From contig DOFS01000336.1 in assembly GCA_003523945.1 (NCBI GenBank), positions 1 to 13,789 on the forward strand: 13,789 nt of DNA. The letters are read 5' to 3'. Origin of the DNA: Nitrospiraceae bacterium (GTDB lineage: Bacteria > Nitrospirota > Nitrospiria > Nitrospirales > UBA8639). Below are positions 1 through 7,666 of the stretch, in pieces. The position numbers and the translations under genes are program-made. Below the pieces are notes generated by a model. It worked only from the letters and a program-made list of their open reading frames with translations. It ran no database searches and had not been told where the DNA came from. Position 1 is the stretch's first letter. Each line of letters begins with the position of its first letter.

Positions 1-1260
1 GCAGCAGACCTGATGCGACATCGCAAAGCAGAACTGGCCGCGTGGGAAATACTGGAAACCGGAAAGCCATGGCGGGAAGCCGATGCCGACGTCGCTGAAG
101 CCGTCGATTTCCTAGAATTTTATGGACGGGAAATGATTCGTCTTGGTACTCCTCAGCGCCTGGGAACAGAGCCAGGGGAACACAATCAACGAATCTTCCA
201 TCCGCGAGGGTTGGCCGTGGTGATTGCGCCGTGGAATTTTTCGTTAGCCATCCCAACCGGCCTTGTTTCAGCCGCCTTAGTCACCGGAAATGTGGTCCTG
301 TTTAAACCATCCGAGCGCTCACCGATGATGGGATACCACCTCTTCACACTCCTCATGGAGGCGGGTTTACCTGAAGGTATCTTGCAATTTCTTCCCGGTG
401 GACCCGAAATGGGACAGGCCCTCGTCAAACACCCCAAGGTACACCTCATCGCCTTTACGGGATCACAGAAAGTGGGATTGAATATTATCCAGGAAGCCAG
501 TCACGTGTCGGTTGGACAAAGACACATTAAACATGTCATTGCCGAAATGGGCGGAAAAAATGCGATCATTGTTGATGAAACGGCCGATTTGGATGAAGCC
601 GTGACTGGAGTATTAGCCAGCGCAACAGGCTATCAAGGACAAAAATGTTCCGCATGCTCCAGAGTCATTGTCCTAAACGAGGTATACCCCGTTTTTCTTG
701 AACGGCTCAAACAGGCCGCATCAAGCATTCAGATCGGCCCACCGGAACACGCGAAATACCGGATGGGGCCCCTCATTGACCGGCGGGCACAGGAAAGAGT
801 CCGGCAATTTGTGCAACGGGGGACCACCGATGGCACCTGCATTCTCGATCGCCAGATTGAGGGCCCGGGTTATTTTCAAGGGCCGGTGATTTTGACGAAT
901 CTGCCGCCTTCCCATCCTGTCGTTCAAGAGGAAATCTTTGGACCGGTCATGGTCGTGCTGAAGGTCTCAACGATTTCCGAAGCACTGAAATTAGCGAATG
1001 ATACCCCCTACGCATTAACGGGGGGAATCTATTCACGGAGTCCTGCCAATATTCAATTGGCCCGAGACGCATTTGATGTGGGGAATTTGTATATCAACCG
1101 CGCGATTACCGGATCATTGGTGAGTAGGCAGCCCTTTGGAGGGCATCGATTATCAGGAATCGGCCGGAAGGCGGGAGGAAGCGGATATCTTGAGCAATTC
1201 ATGGTGGAAAAGATTATTACGGAAAACACGCTTCGCCGTGGTTTCGCTCCGACGCAATAA
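1..1260 (+). CDS. L-glutamate gamma-semialdehyde (P5C) dehydrogenase, C-terminal part; 5' end outside window
   Basis: NAD-dependent aldehyde dehydrogenase that oxidises glutamate semialdehyde (from P5C) to glutamate, the second step of proline catabolism. The frame is open from base 1, and the first residues (AADLMRHRKAELAAW) already match the middle of the family's N-terminal half, so the true start lies upstream. Numbering from the ATG at 13: substrate/NAD-fold motif APWNFS near 72-77, FTGS near 148-151, general base Glu178 in EMGGKNA, catalytic Cys212 in GQKCSA, EEIFGPV in the C-terminal third, and the P5CDH-type ending QPFGGHRLSGIG near 370. This ending is typical both of stand-alone PruA/RocA enzymes and of the C-terminal domain of bifunctional PutA; the missing 5' part would decide. 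Both catalytic residues are intact. The last 108 bases are antisense to the next gene. Confidence 0.93.
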   Translation, partial: AADLMRHRKAELAAWEILETGKPWREADADVAEAVDFLEFYGREMIRLGTPQRLGTEPGEHNQRIFHPRGLAVVIAPWNFSLAIPTGLVSAALVTGNVVLFKPSERSPMMGYHLFTLLMEAGLPEGILQFLPGGPEMGQALVKHPKVHLIAFTGSQKVGLNIIQEASHVSVGQRHIKHVIAEMGGKNAIIVDETADLDEAVTGVLASATGYQGQKCSACSRVIVLNEVYPVFLERLKQAASSIQIGPPEHAKYRMGPLIDRRAQERVRQFVQRGTTDGTCILDRQIEGPGYFQGPVILTNLPPSHPVVQEEIFGPVMVVLKVSTISEALKLANDTPYALTGGIYSRSPANIQLARDAFDVGNLYINRAITGSLVSRQPFGGHRLSGIGRKAGGSGYLEQFMVEKIITENTLRRGFAPTQ

Positions 1261-2073
1261 GGCGACATCGGATGCCAAGGTTACTTTTTCCAATTCCTCA
1301 ATCACTTCGACCATCCGTTCATTCTGATTTTGAAGGGAAGGAATCGTTTGCCGTTCAATGTATTTAAGTAGTCCCACTCCTCGAGCAAACCAGGCGGTCA
1401 TTGTATCCGTGCCTTGAATCGACTTTCCGCTCTCAGACAAATGCACCTGCATGATCATTTTGGCTTCAAGACGAATCGCTTCGTGATACATGCCAGCTGG
1501 CACCACCACGGTTTCTTGCCCTTGAACGGAGACGGTTGCGGTAATATCCACCGTTTCTTGTTCCCCATCCCGGTCCACATCCATCCCGAAATCCACCCCT
1601 TTTCGTTGAAATTGCTCGAAAGTGCTTGGACTTTCCAAAGGAAATCGGACAATTTGATAGGGCACCAATTGGCGTTCTAACGTGGTACCCGGTTTCGACC
1701 CATAATACCTGATCCCCGCAGCATCCCGGCGATAATAACTATCGGACGGCCCCTGGTTCCCGGGATTGGTATCGTGGAAAACTGTGACCTCCACTCCCTC
1801 TAAGATTTCTTTGCCTGTCACTGTTGAAACATTCGTAAACCCCGTATCCTCATCCTTGATTTGAACCATTCCTCCTTCGATCATCGTTCCCTGATATACC
1901 CATTCATTCCCCACATGATCAGGGAAATACTCATGGCTTTTATCCACCACAAACTTCGTGGAATCAGCAGAATGAACGTCGACGGGCAGGCTTACCAGGG
2001 AAAGTCCAAGGAACACCAAGGCTCCAACTCCGGACGAAAATCCAAACGATCTAGATGTAAAGGAAATTTTCAT
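1153..2073 (-). CDS. secreted TapB-like protein of unknown function
   Basis: Probable exported protein of 306 residues. The chosen ATG at 2073 gives a classic signal peptide: basic n-region (MKISFTSR), hydrophobic core near 13-30 (VGALVFLGLSLVSL), and likely cleavage near 35-36 (VHS-A or HSA-D). The body begins with YFPDHVGNEWVYQG, an opening typical of TapB/DUF3108-like beta-sheet proteins, and contains FHDTNPGNQGPSDSYYRRDA, VPAGMYHEAIRLEA (190-204) and AWFARGVGLLKY (227-238). From memory, relatives end near EELE (259-262); here about 40 more residues follow, mostly antisense to the dehydrogenase gene. An in-frame GTG at 2157 would add 28 residues and has AGGAGA about 14 bases upstream, but it would bury the signal peptide. 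There is no clear Shine-Dalgarno at 2073. Cytochrome, lipoprotein and enzyme motifs are absent. Function unknown. Confidence 0.75.
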   Translation of the reverse strand: MKISFTSRSFGFSSGVGALVFLGLSLVSLPVDVHSADSTKFVVDKSHEYFPDHVGNEWVYQGTMIEGGMVQIKDEDTGFTNVSTVTGKEILEGVEVTVFHDTNPGNQGPSDSYYRRDAAGIRYYGSKPGTTLERQLVPYQIVRFPLESPSTFEQFQRKGVDFGMDVDRDGEQETVDITATVSVQGQETVVVPAGMYHEAIRLEAKMIMQVHLSESGKSIQGTDTMTAWFARGVGLLKYIERQTIPSLQNQNERMVEVIEELEKVTLASDVALLRRSETTAKRVFRNNLFHHELLKISASSRLPADS

Positions 2074-2382
2074 AGGCAGAAAGTGTTGTGAAACTACCAT
2101 AGGATCATCAAAACCGGCAAGATACCATTCAAGGATGACCGACCCGGCCCATTTCACCGGGGAAAATGAGCTCTCCTAATTATATTTTAAGACCGTTCAA
2201 GGATTGACAATCTGCCATGCCTATGCAGACTACACAAGGAACTCCATGATTATCAGTGAAACACGCCACCAAGTCAGTCAAATCCCTACTCGGTATACTC
2301 CTTCAACTTCTTTGAGGTATGAGAGTGGCACACATGTTCACCGGATACGCATGAACCTTCTCGCAAATCACGAGTCGGAAAC
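2074..2382. other. intergenic region between divergent genes
   Basis: No credible gene here. It separates the minus-strand TapB-like gene from the plus-strand SDR gene and should hold promoters for both. Toward the SDR, TATACT at 2294-2299 resembles a -10 box (5 of 6), with a weak -35-like AAGTCA at 2271-2276 and a 17-base spacer; this would give a leader of about 77 bases. A consensus-like TTGACA at 2204-2209 has no -10 partner at a usable distance. A short reading frame that overlaps the SDR start by ATGA begins with TTG and encodes nothing recognisable. Confidence 0.5.
2179..2210 (-). promoter_or_regulatory. candidate promoter for the TapB-like gene
   Basis: On the minus strand a perfect TATAAT (2184-2179) lies upstream of the TapB-like gene. 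The nearest -35-like hexamer is TTGTCA (2210-2205), with a 20-base spacer, longer than the ideal 17. Transcription would start near 2172, giving an untranslated leader of about 100 bases to the ATG at 2073. The TATAAT match is seen; the promoter role is inferred. Confidence 0.35.
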
Positions 2383-3108
2383 ATGAAGACCGGTTTAAAC
2401 GTCATGGTGTTTGGAGGATCAGGAGTGATCGGTGGCGCTATTGCGAGGGTATTTGGAGGCCAGGGTTGGACCGTAGGCCTACATTACCATCAACATCAAA
2501 CTGCTGCAAAAAAAACTGTCGCGGACATCAAGAAGGCCGGAGGGGCAAGTCATCTCTATCAGGCGGACATCACCGACAGCTCACAGATTCAGACCCTTGT
2601 ACAGCGGTTCATAAAGTCACATTTTTCCCTCAATGTGTTGGTGTGGGCCGTCGGGGTGGGCTCCTCAAAGCTCGCAATCAAAACCTCTCCCCAAGACTGG
2701 TCCCGTACCCTTCACACCAACCTGACCGGTGCCTATACTGTGCTTAAAAATATTGGCCCCATCTTCGAACAACAACAGGATGGGTCAGTGGTTTTGGTGG
2801 GTTCGCTTTCAAGCGAACAAGGACATGAAGGACAAGCCGCCTATGCGGCTTCTAAAGCCGGACTCATTGGTTTGATGCGAACAGCAGCACAGGAGTGGGG
2901 CCCCTTCAATATTCGTGTGAATATGGTATTCCCAGGATGGCATCTTTCGCCGACATCAGAACAAGGATGGCATTCGGCCATGGAGCCCCGCAACCATACT
3001 CTCCACCGGACTCCCTCTGTTCAATACGTGGCCACATCTGTCTATCACTTGGCCTTGTCGCCGGACACGTCTGGACAAATATGGAATCTGGACAGCCGGA
3101 TTTGGTGA
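2383..3108 (+). CDS. SDR-family oxidoreductase (FabG-like), adjacent to bioD
   Basis: Classical short-chain dehydrogenase/reductase of 241 residues, NAD(P)-dependent, cytosolic. The Rossmann turn is GGSGVIGG (11-18), in a strand reading MVFGGSGVIG. The catalytic tetrad is complete: Asn113 (NLTG), Ser141, Tyr154 and Lys158 (YAASK); Asn113-Ser141 is 28 residues apart and Ser141-Tyr154 13 apart, as in FabG. ADITD (61-65) and the end SGQIWNLD are also FabG-like. The usual TGxxxGxG is altered: Phe10 replaces Thr and Val15 replaces the second Gly. The gene lies 24 bases ahead of bioD on the same strand, so co-transcription is likely. That suggests, but does not prove, a ketoreductase role in making the pimeloyl precursor of biotin. 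The substrate cannot be read from sequence. The Shine-Dalgarno before ATG 2383 is weak. Confidence 0.85.
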   Translation: MKTGLNVMVFGGSGVIGGAIARVFGGQGWTVGLHYHQHQTAAKKTVADIKKAGGASHLYQADITDSSQIQTLVQRFIKSHFSLNVLVWAVGVGSSKLAIKTSPQDWSRTLHTNLTGAYTVLKNIGPIFEQQQDGSVVLVGSLSSEQGHEGQAAYAASKAGLIGLMRTAAQEWGPFNIRVNMVFPGWHLSPTSEQGWHSAMEPRNHTLHRTPSVQYVATSVYHLALSPDTSGQIWNLDSRIW

Positions 3109-3132
3109 TCCAATTATTTCTCCCGCCTCCTC

Positions 3133-3885
3133 ATGACTATGAGTGATCAATTTGAGAATCCCGCCATATTCATGACGGCGACCGACACCGGAGTGGGGAA
3201 AACCACTATCACAGCAGCCTTGGTTTTGGCGTTAAAAAACAAGGAACACCAAGTGGGTGCGATGAAGCCGGTTGAGACAGGTATTGATCCGCAACTGCCA
3301 GAGGCTTCCGACGCAGGCCGTCTTCAAAGCCTACTCTCCCCTCCCCCTCCCTTTGCGTTAATGTGTCTCTATGCCTTTCCTCAGCCCCTTGCACCCTTAG
3401 CATGTGCTCGCGAAGCTGGAACGAACATCGATGTGGCGCGTATTGTCACCGTCTTTCATGCCGTCAGACAACAGCACACGATGTTGTTCGTAGAAGGAGC
3501 AGGAGGGGTATTCACTCCACTTTCACCAACACAAACCATCCGAGACCTGATCGTGGCGTTGAACCTTCCCGCTCTCGTCGTCGCCCGAACGACCCTCGGC
3601 AGCGTGAATCATGCTCTTCTAACCTTAGAAGCCCTACGGTGTGTCGGGATTAAGCCATGCGGAATCATCCTGAATGAGCCCATGCCCACCACGCAAACCA
3701 ATAATTCCCTTCAACAGCGAAATTCGACAATTGCCCTGATTCAGGAATGGTCGGCCGTGCCTGTATTTGGCCCATTGGAATTTCAAGAAACCGTACGAAC
3801 CCACTGGCGAACAGGAGTGGAAAACTTAGCCAAGCATCCTGAAATTCAACGACTAACCCGTCATCTCATGAAAACTGAGCCATAA
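3133..3885 (+). CDS. bioD: ATP-dependent dethiobiotin synthetase BioD
   Basis: Converts 7,8-diaminopelargonate plus CO2 and ATP to dethiobiotin, the penultimate step of biotin synthesis, in the cytosol as a dimer. The 250 residues carry all the family marks in order: P-loop TDTGVGKT (17-24), KPVETG (45-50) with the catalytic Lys45, SDAGRL (59-64), the substrate-binding FPQPLAPLACA (82-92), Walker-B-like VEGAGG (120-125), ARTTLGSVNH (151-160) and ILN with the base-recognising Asn181. Length is slightly above the usual 220-240, mostly from the N-terminal end; an ATG two codons downstream is also possible. The Shine-Dalgarno is poor, so translation may depend on readthrough from the SDR gene 24 bases upstream. 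The last 20 bases overlap the 3' end of thiE on the other strand. No other bio gene is in the window. Confidence 0.93.
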   Translation: MTMSDQFENPAIFMTATDTGVGKTTITAALVLALKNKEHQVGAMKPVETGIDPQLPEASDAGRLQSLLSPPPPFALMCLYAFPQPLAPLACAREAGTNIDVARIVTVFHAVRQQHTMLFVEGAGGVFTPLSPTQTIRDLIVALNLPALVVARTTLGSVNHALLTLEALRCVGIKPCGIILNEPMPTTQTNNSLQQRNSTIALIQEWSAVPVFGPLEFQETVRTHWRTGVENLAKHPEIQRLTRHLMKTEP

Positions 3886-4519
3886 ACTGAGCCAGCATCC
3901 TTGGGCGATCAACCGCATCAAGTATGGCCGAAGCGACCGCCACGCCATTCGCGCCTGCCGCTCGGAGTGCCGAAACAGAATCAGGAACAATTCCACCAAT
4001 AGCAAAGATGGGAAGGGTGGTCAGTTCTCGAACACCAGCCAACCCGTCCATACCGACAACCGGCTCATGATTCGCTTTGGTTTTTGTCGAAAAAATAGGG
4101 CCAAACCCTAAATAGTCCGCCCCTCCTTCCGTAGCCTTTCGTACCTGTTCAGGATTGTGAGTGGAGATGCCAATGATCATCTTCGGCCCCACCACTTTTC
4201 GTGCAAGAAATACCGGAAGGTCGTCCTGCCCAAGATGAACGCCATCAGCCTCGACAGCTAACGCCAAATCACACCGGTCATTCACAATAAAAATCATTCC
4301 CCTTTCAGCCGCCACACCCCGAAGGACAATGGCCGCATCATAGGCCTGTTTCATCGACCCGGTTTTATTGCGATATTGAACGAACTTGACCCCCGCATGG
4401 CTCGCTTGATGCAAAATCTCACTCAATGAACACCGCGAGGACCAACAGGCATCGACAATCAGATAGAGGCCAGAAAACACAGGAGAAAGAAAAGTGAGGG
4501 ATGCAGCGCCTGCGGTCAT
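3866..4519 (-). CDS. thiE: thiamine-phosphate synthase ThiE
   Basis: Joins the thiazole phosphate and the hydroxymethylpyrimidine diphosphate to give thiamine monophosphate. TIM-barrel protein of 217 residues, the usual size. Visible motifs: VQYRNK (47-52) with the diphosphate-binding Gln-Arg-Lys set, [10 protein letters not shown] (77-86) with Asn80 and Asp81, [12 protein letters not shown] (91-102) with the Mg-binding Asp residues, GISTH (117-121), [15 protein letters not shown] (134-148) and the phosphate-binding FAIGGI near 171-176. It starts inside the end of accC: start ATG and accC stop TGA share ATGA (4519-4516), so translation is probably coupled. Its 3' end overlaps bioD by 20 bases, convergent. 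The first 15 or so residues are not conserved and a later start is possible. No TPP riboswitch was recognised upstream, in keeping with expression as the last gene of the acc run. Confidence 0.93.
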   Translation of the reverse strand: MTAGAASLTFLSPVFSGLYLIVDACWSSRCSLSEILHQASHAGVKFVQYRNKTGSMKQAYDAAIVLRGVAAERGMIFIVNDRCDLALAVEADGVHLGQDDLPVFLARKVVGPKMIIGISTHNPEQVRKATEGGADYLGFGPIFSTKTKANHEPVVGMDGLAGVRELTTLPIFAIGGIVPDSVSALRAAGANGVAVASAILDAVDRPRMLAQFMAQFS

Positions 4520-5865
4520 GGGGACTGTAAAGCCACAAGCCGGTCCAAAAATCGGGTAGACACGGGACCCTTCTGGAAATCAGGATGATCAAGAATCCGT
4601 CGATGGAGAGGAATACTGGTTTTAATCCCGTCAATCACAAATTCATCCAATGCCCGTCTGGTACGCGCCATGGCTTCATCCCGATCTCGCCCAAAGGCAA
4701 TAAGCTTCGCAATCATCGAATCATAATAGGGATGGACGATACCGGTTGTATCCATGGCTGTATCGACGCGTATTCCTGGTCCACCAGGGGGACAAAATTT
4801 TGTGATGGTACCCGGGCTAGGGGTGAATCGATCCGGACATTCCGCATTGATTCGGCATTCGATCGCATGCCCGGTCAATTGAATATCCTTTTGTCGATAA
4901 GACAATTCCTCTCCAGCGGCAATACGAATTTGCTCTTTAATCAAGTCGACTCCCGTGACCATTTCTGTAACCGGATGCTCAACTTGAATACGTGTGTTGA
5001 CTTCCATGAAATAAAACTTTCCACTTTGATCCATAAGAAACTCAACGGTTCCGGCATTTCGATACTTCACCGACTTGATAGCCTCAACTGCAACCTGCCC
5101 CATTTTTCGCCGTAAGGTATCGTCCAACGCTGGAGAAGGGGATTCCTCAAGCACTTTTTGATAGCGCCGCTGTATGGAACAATCCCGTTCATGGAAATGC
5201 ACAACATGCCCATGGTTATCCGCCATAATCTGAAATTCGATGTGCCGTGGATCTTCAAAAAAACGCTCGAGATACACGCCCCCGTGACCAAACGCTGTTT
5301 GAGCTTCTAATTGAGCCGATTCGATCGCTTGATTCAACTCCTCCTCATGCCAGACCACCCGCATCCCTCGCCCCCCACCACCGGCTGATGCTTTCACAAT
5401 GACGGGAAACCCAAGTTTTTTGGCAATTGCGACGCAGGTTTTGGGATCGTCAATTTCACCATCGCTCCCTGGCAGGACCGGGATCCCCCTCTTTTTCATG
5501 TGGGCCCTGGCTTTTGATTTATCGCTGAGTAAAGCAATATGCTCAGACGTGGGACCAATAAAGGTGATGCCAATCGACTCACACACTTCGGCAAAATGGG
5601 CATTTTCCGCTAAAAACCCGTACCCCGGGTGGATCGCATCCACTCCGGTGATCTCTGCAGCACTCAAGACATTCGGGATATTTCTATAGCTTAGCCCGCC
5701 CTCTGCAGGTCCGACGCACACATGTTCGTCTGCGTACCGCACATGAAGTGATTGAGCATCAACGTCGGAATGAATCGCGACGGTGCGAATACCCAATTCC
5801 CGACAGGCCCGAATCACCCGCAGGGCAATTTCTCCACGATTGGCAATCAATATTTTCTTAAACAC
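4516..5865 (-). CDS. accC: biotin carboxylase subunit of acetyl-CoA carboxylase
   Basis: ATP-dependent carboxylation of the biotin on BCCP with bicarbonate, the first half-reaction of acetyl-CoA carboxylase (fatty-acid synthesis). The 449 residues match E. coli AccC in length and largely in numbering: N-terminal [12 protein letters not shown], Lys116, Lys159, the glycine-rich ATP lid AGGGGRGM (161-168), His209, Lys238, Glu276, Glu288, Asn290, Arg292 and Glu296 ([16 protein letters not shown]), and [11 protein letters not shown] with Arg342. All catalytic residues are present. The start is GTG at 5865 with AAGGA about 8 bases upstream. There is no biotin-carrier domain; the carrier is the separate accB gene 91 bases upstream. 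accA and accD are not in the window. Confidence 0.97.
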   Translation of the reverse strand: MFKKILIANRGEIALRVIRACRELGIRTVAIHSDVDAQSLHVRYADEHVCVGPAEGGLSYRNIPNVLSAAEITGVDAIHPGYGFLAENAHFAEVCESIGITFIGPTSEHIALLSDKSKARAHMKKRGIPVLPGSDGEIDDPKTCVAIAKKLGFPVIVKASAGGGGRGMRVVWHEEELNQAIESAQLEAQTAFGHGGVYLERFFEDPRHIEFQIMADNHGHVVHFHERDCSIQRRYQKVLEESPSPALDDTLRRKMGQVAVEAIKSVKYRNAGTVEFLMDQSGKFYFMEVNTRIQVEHPVTEMVTGVDLIKEQIRIAAGEELSYRQKDIQLTGHAIECRINAECPDRFTPSPGTITKFCPPGGPGIRVDTAMDTTGIVHPYYDSMIAKLIAFGRDRDEAMARTRRALDEFVIDGIKTSIPLHRRILDHPDFQKGPVSTRFLDRLVALQSP

Positions 5866-5943
5866 GTCGTATCCTTAGATAAAAAGACTCGAGGGAAACA
5901 TCTTACTCATCAAGAGCACCCGACTTTTTGCATGCCCCTTCAG

Positions 5944-5967
5944 AAAAAACCAGGGTTCAAGACCCGG
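5944..5967 (-). terminator. attenuator-like hairpin between accB and accC
   Basis: Read on the minus strand, CCGGGT (5967-5962) pairs with ACCCTGG (5956-5950) with a single bulged T, around the loop CTTGA, and is followed at once by six T residues (5949-5944). The loop contains the accB stop codon TGA (5959-5957). This has the layout of a weak intrinsic terminator. As accC and thiE lie downstream on the same transcript, partial termination would make more accB than accC message. Structure is seen; activity is inferred. Confidence 0.4.
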
Positions 5968-6424
5968 ACAGCGGATCAATTAAATACAGCGGCTGGCCAA
6001 ACTCAACCGGAGTGGTACTTTCAACCAGAATCTTTACAACTTTGCCGTCGGTTTCGGCTTCAATCTCATTCATCAGCTTCATGGCCTCGACAATGCAAAG
6101 CACTTGACCTTTTTTGACGATATCCCCTTCTTCGACATAGGGATCGGTGTCAGGAGAGGGGGAACGATAAAAGGTTCCCACAATAGGCGAAGTCACCGTC
6201 AGGAAATGGGTAGCTTCAGCAGGGAGGAGGGGAGCTGGCTTCTCTAGCAAGTACCCAGCGTCCGCCGGTCTGGATACGTCCACCTGAGGGGAGGAAACAG
6301 CCGGGACATGATCCCGCTTGATGCGTATTCGCACACCTTTTTTTTCGAATTCCAACTCGGTCAGGTGGTACCGGTTTAACACTTCAACAAGGTCTTCGAT
6401 TTCTCTTCTGGATGAATCAGCCAT
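5957..6424 (-). CDS. accB: biotin carboxyl carrier protein of acetyl-CoA carboxylase
   Basis: Carries the biotin that shuttles carboxyl groups from AccC to the carboxyltransferase. The 155 residues have the expected parts: an N-terminal segment (1-37) that in relatives contacts AccC, a short Pro/Ala-containing linker (about 38-72), and the C-terminal biotinyl domain (73-152). Biotinylation site is Lys116 in EAMKLMNEIE. The thumb segment YRSPSPDTDPYVEEGD (86-101), typical of bacterial BCCP, is present. The ATG at 6424 has a strong AGGAG about 6 bases upstream. It sits 43 bases after efp and 91 bases before accC. Confidence 0.96.
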   Translation of the reverse strand: MADSSRREIEDLVEVLNRYHLTELEFEKKGVRIRIKRDHVPAVSSPQVDVSRPADAGYLLEKPAPLLPAEATHFLTVTSPIVGTFYRSPSPDTDPYVEEGDIVKKGQVLCIVEAMKLMNEIEAETDGKVVKILVESTTPVEFGQPLYLIDPLSGS

Positions 6425-6467
6425 AATCTCCTAATTCGTGAATAGAATGGAGGACAGGGATATCGGA

Positions 6468-7028
6468 CTACCGAACCCGTTCGACATAGGTTCGCGTCCT
6501 CGTATCAATTTTAATAACTTCCCCGGATTCCAGGTAGAGAGGCACTTTCACTGCAGCCCCGGTCTCGACAACCGCCAACTTGGTCCCACCGGATGCCGTA
6601 TCTCCACGGATTCCGGGGTCAGTTTCCACGACTTTCAACTCCATGAACACCGGCAACTCCACCGCGATCGGTTCATCATGATATAACAAAATTTTGGCGA
6701 CCGTATTTTCCTTAAGCAAATCGACGTTTTCGCCCAATTGGCTTTTCAGATAGGTAAACTGCTCAAAAGTGCTGACATTCATGAACGCATATTCTTCCCC
6801 AGCGTTATAGAGAAACTGCATGTCGCATTCTTCAAGATTGGGCTCGTCGAATTTTTCTCCGGAACGAAAAGTTCGATCAATAACATTCCCCGTTTTATAG
6901 CCCTTCAATTTTGTTCGAACAAAGGCTCCGCCTTTACCGGGTTTTACATGTTGAAATTCCACAATATAATAGGGCTGTCCGTCGAGTTCTAAACGCGCCC
7001 CATTTCGAAAATCTGCGGTCGTTATCAC
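6468..7028 (-). CDS. efp: translation elongation factor P
   Basis: Binds the ribosome between P and E sites and relieves stalling at polyproline stretches. With the chosen GTG start (7028) the protein has 186 residues and opens MITTADFRNGARLELDG, the normal EF-P beginning and length. A TTG seven codons upstream (7049) would put the Shine-Dalgarno inside the gene, so it is rejected. Three beta-barrel domains are expected: KOW-like (1-64), middle (65-125) and C-terminal OB (126-186, ending TRTRTYVERV). The tip of the domain-I loop reads HVKPGKGGA with Lys32, so it belongs to the lysine class and not the arginine (rhamnosylated) class; no EpmA, EpmB or YmfI gene is in the window. It lies 39 bases after aroQ and 43 before accB. 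Confidence 0.96.
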   Translation of the reverse strand: MITTADFRNGARLELDGQPYYIVEFQHVKPGKGGAFVRTKLKGYKTGNVIDRTFRSGEKFDEPNLEECDMQFLYNAGEEYAFMNVSTFEQFTYLKSQLGENVDLLKENTVAKILLYHDEPIAVELPVFMELKVVETDPGIRGDTASGGTKLAVVETGAAVKVPLYLESGEVIKIDTRTRTYVERVR

Positions 7029-7037
7029 GGCATCAAA

Positions 7038-7043
7038 CTCCTC
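7038..7043 (-). promoter_or_regulatory. Shine-Dalgarno GAGGAG that sets the efp start
   Basis: Minus-strand GAGGAG with 9 bases to the GTG at 7028. It would fall within the coding sequence if the upstream TTG at 7049 were used, and so decides for the GTG start. Confidence 0.75.
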
Positions 7044-7067
7044 ATACAATAAACATGAACAGAAATG

Positions 7068-7520
7068 TTAACGATGTGCTGGGATGTTTCGCTGAAGCGC
7101 ATCAACCAGCGCTCTCAGTCCAAGCAGGTAGCTTTGTGGTCCAAATCCAGAAATTTGCCCAAGCGAAACCGGGGCAAGGTAGGATCGCCGACGAAAACTT
7201 TCCCGGCCATGGACATTCGATAAATGGACTTCGACCATAGGAATTCCCACCCCCACAATCGCATCACGGAGGGCTATACTGGTATGAGTATACGCAGCAG
7301 GATTGAAGACCAAGCCCTCAAATCGTGCATTGGCCTCCTGAATCCAAGTGACCAACTCCCCTTCCACATTGGATTGCCGGCTTTCGACGGAAACACCTAA
7401 TTCACTTCCTAACTTTTTCAGTGACGCATTGACCTCGTCCAAGGTGATAGTTCCATAGATGGTCGGCTCACGAGTTCCCAGCAAATTCAAATTAGGCCCA
7501 TGCAATACCAGGATATTCAC
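7068..7520 (-). CDS. aroQ: type II 3-dehydroquinate dehydratase
   Basis: Third step of the shikimate pathway: dehydrates 3-dehydroquinate to 3-dehydroshikimate through an enolate; normally a dodecamer. The 150 residues are the normal length. Motifs: [17 protein letters not shown] (7-23) with the catalytic Tyr22 on the mobile lid, QSNVEGELV (49-57), NPAAYTHTS (73-81) with Asn73 and His79, and [18 protein letters not shown] (97-114) with catalytic His99 and the lid-region Arg residues. The start is GTG at 7520, with AAGGAAA about 8 bases upstream. It is the first gene of the aroQ-efp-accB-accC-thiE run; similar aroQ/efp/acc neighbourhoods are known in other bacteria, for example Bacillus. Confidence 0.95.
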   Translation of the reverse strand: MNILVLHGPNLNLLGTREPTIYGTITLDEVNASLKKLGSELGVSVESRQSNVEGELVTWIQEANARFEGLVFNPAAYTHTSIALRDAIVGVGIPMVEVHLSNVHGRESFRRRSYLAPVSLGQISGFGPQSYLLGLRALVDALQRNIPAHR

Positions 7521-7619
7521 TAGGTATTTTCCTTAAAAATTGAGGTGTGGAGGGTCAGAATGTCTGGTACTCAGGCATCGTTGGAATTGGTGGAGTCTGG
7601 GAAAGACAGGATTGGTGAA

Positions 7620-7648
7620 ATTCTAGCAGCGCCGGACGAATCGGTCAA
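7620..7648 (-). promoter_or_regulatory. sigma70-type promoter for aroQ-efp-accB-accC-thiE
   Basis: Minus-strand TTGACC (7648-7643), an ideal 17-base spacer, then TAGAAT (7625-7620); each hexamer matches the consensus at 5 of 6 positions. Transcription would begin near 7613 and leave a leader of about 90 bases before the aroQ GTG. It lies just after the stop of the upstream nuclease gene, so the run has its own promoter. Confidence 0.6.
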
Positions 7649-7666
7649 CGGAATTTGACCCCCTTC

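Noticed and set aside
2204..2209. Consensus TTGACA on the plus strand as -35 for the SDR-bioD pair
   Set aside because: No acceptable -10 hexamer 16-18 bases downstream.
2204..2386. 60-codon plus-strand frame overlapping the SDR start by ATGA
   Set aside because: TTG start with no ribosome-binding site, and a product without recognisable features; the overlap is probably chance.
4585..5115. 176-codon plus-strand frame opposite accC
   Set aside because: Lies fully antisense to a strongly conserved accC; a shadow frame.
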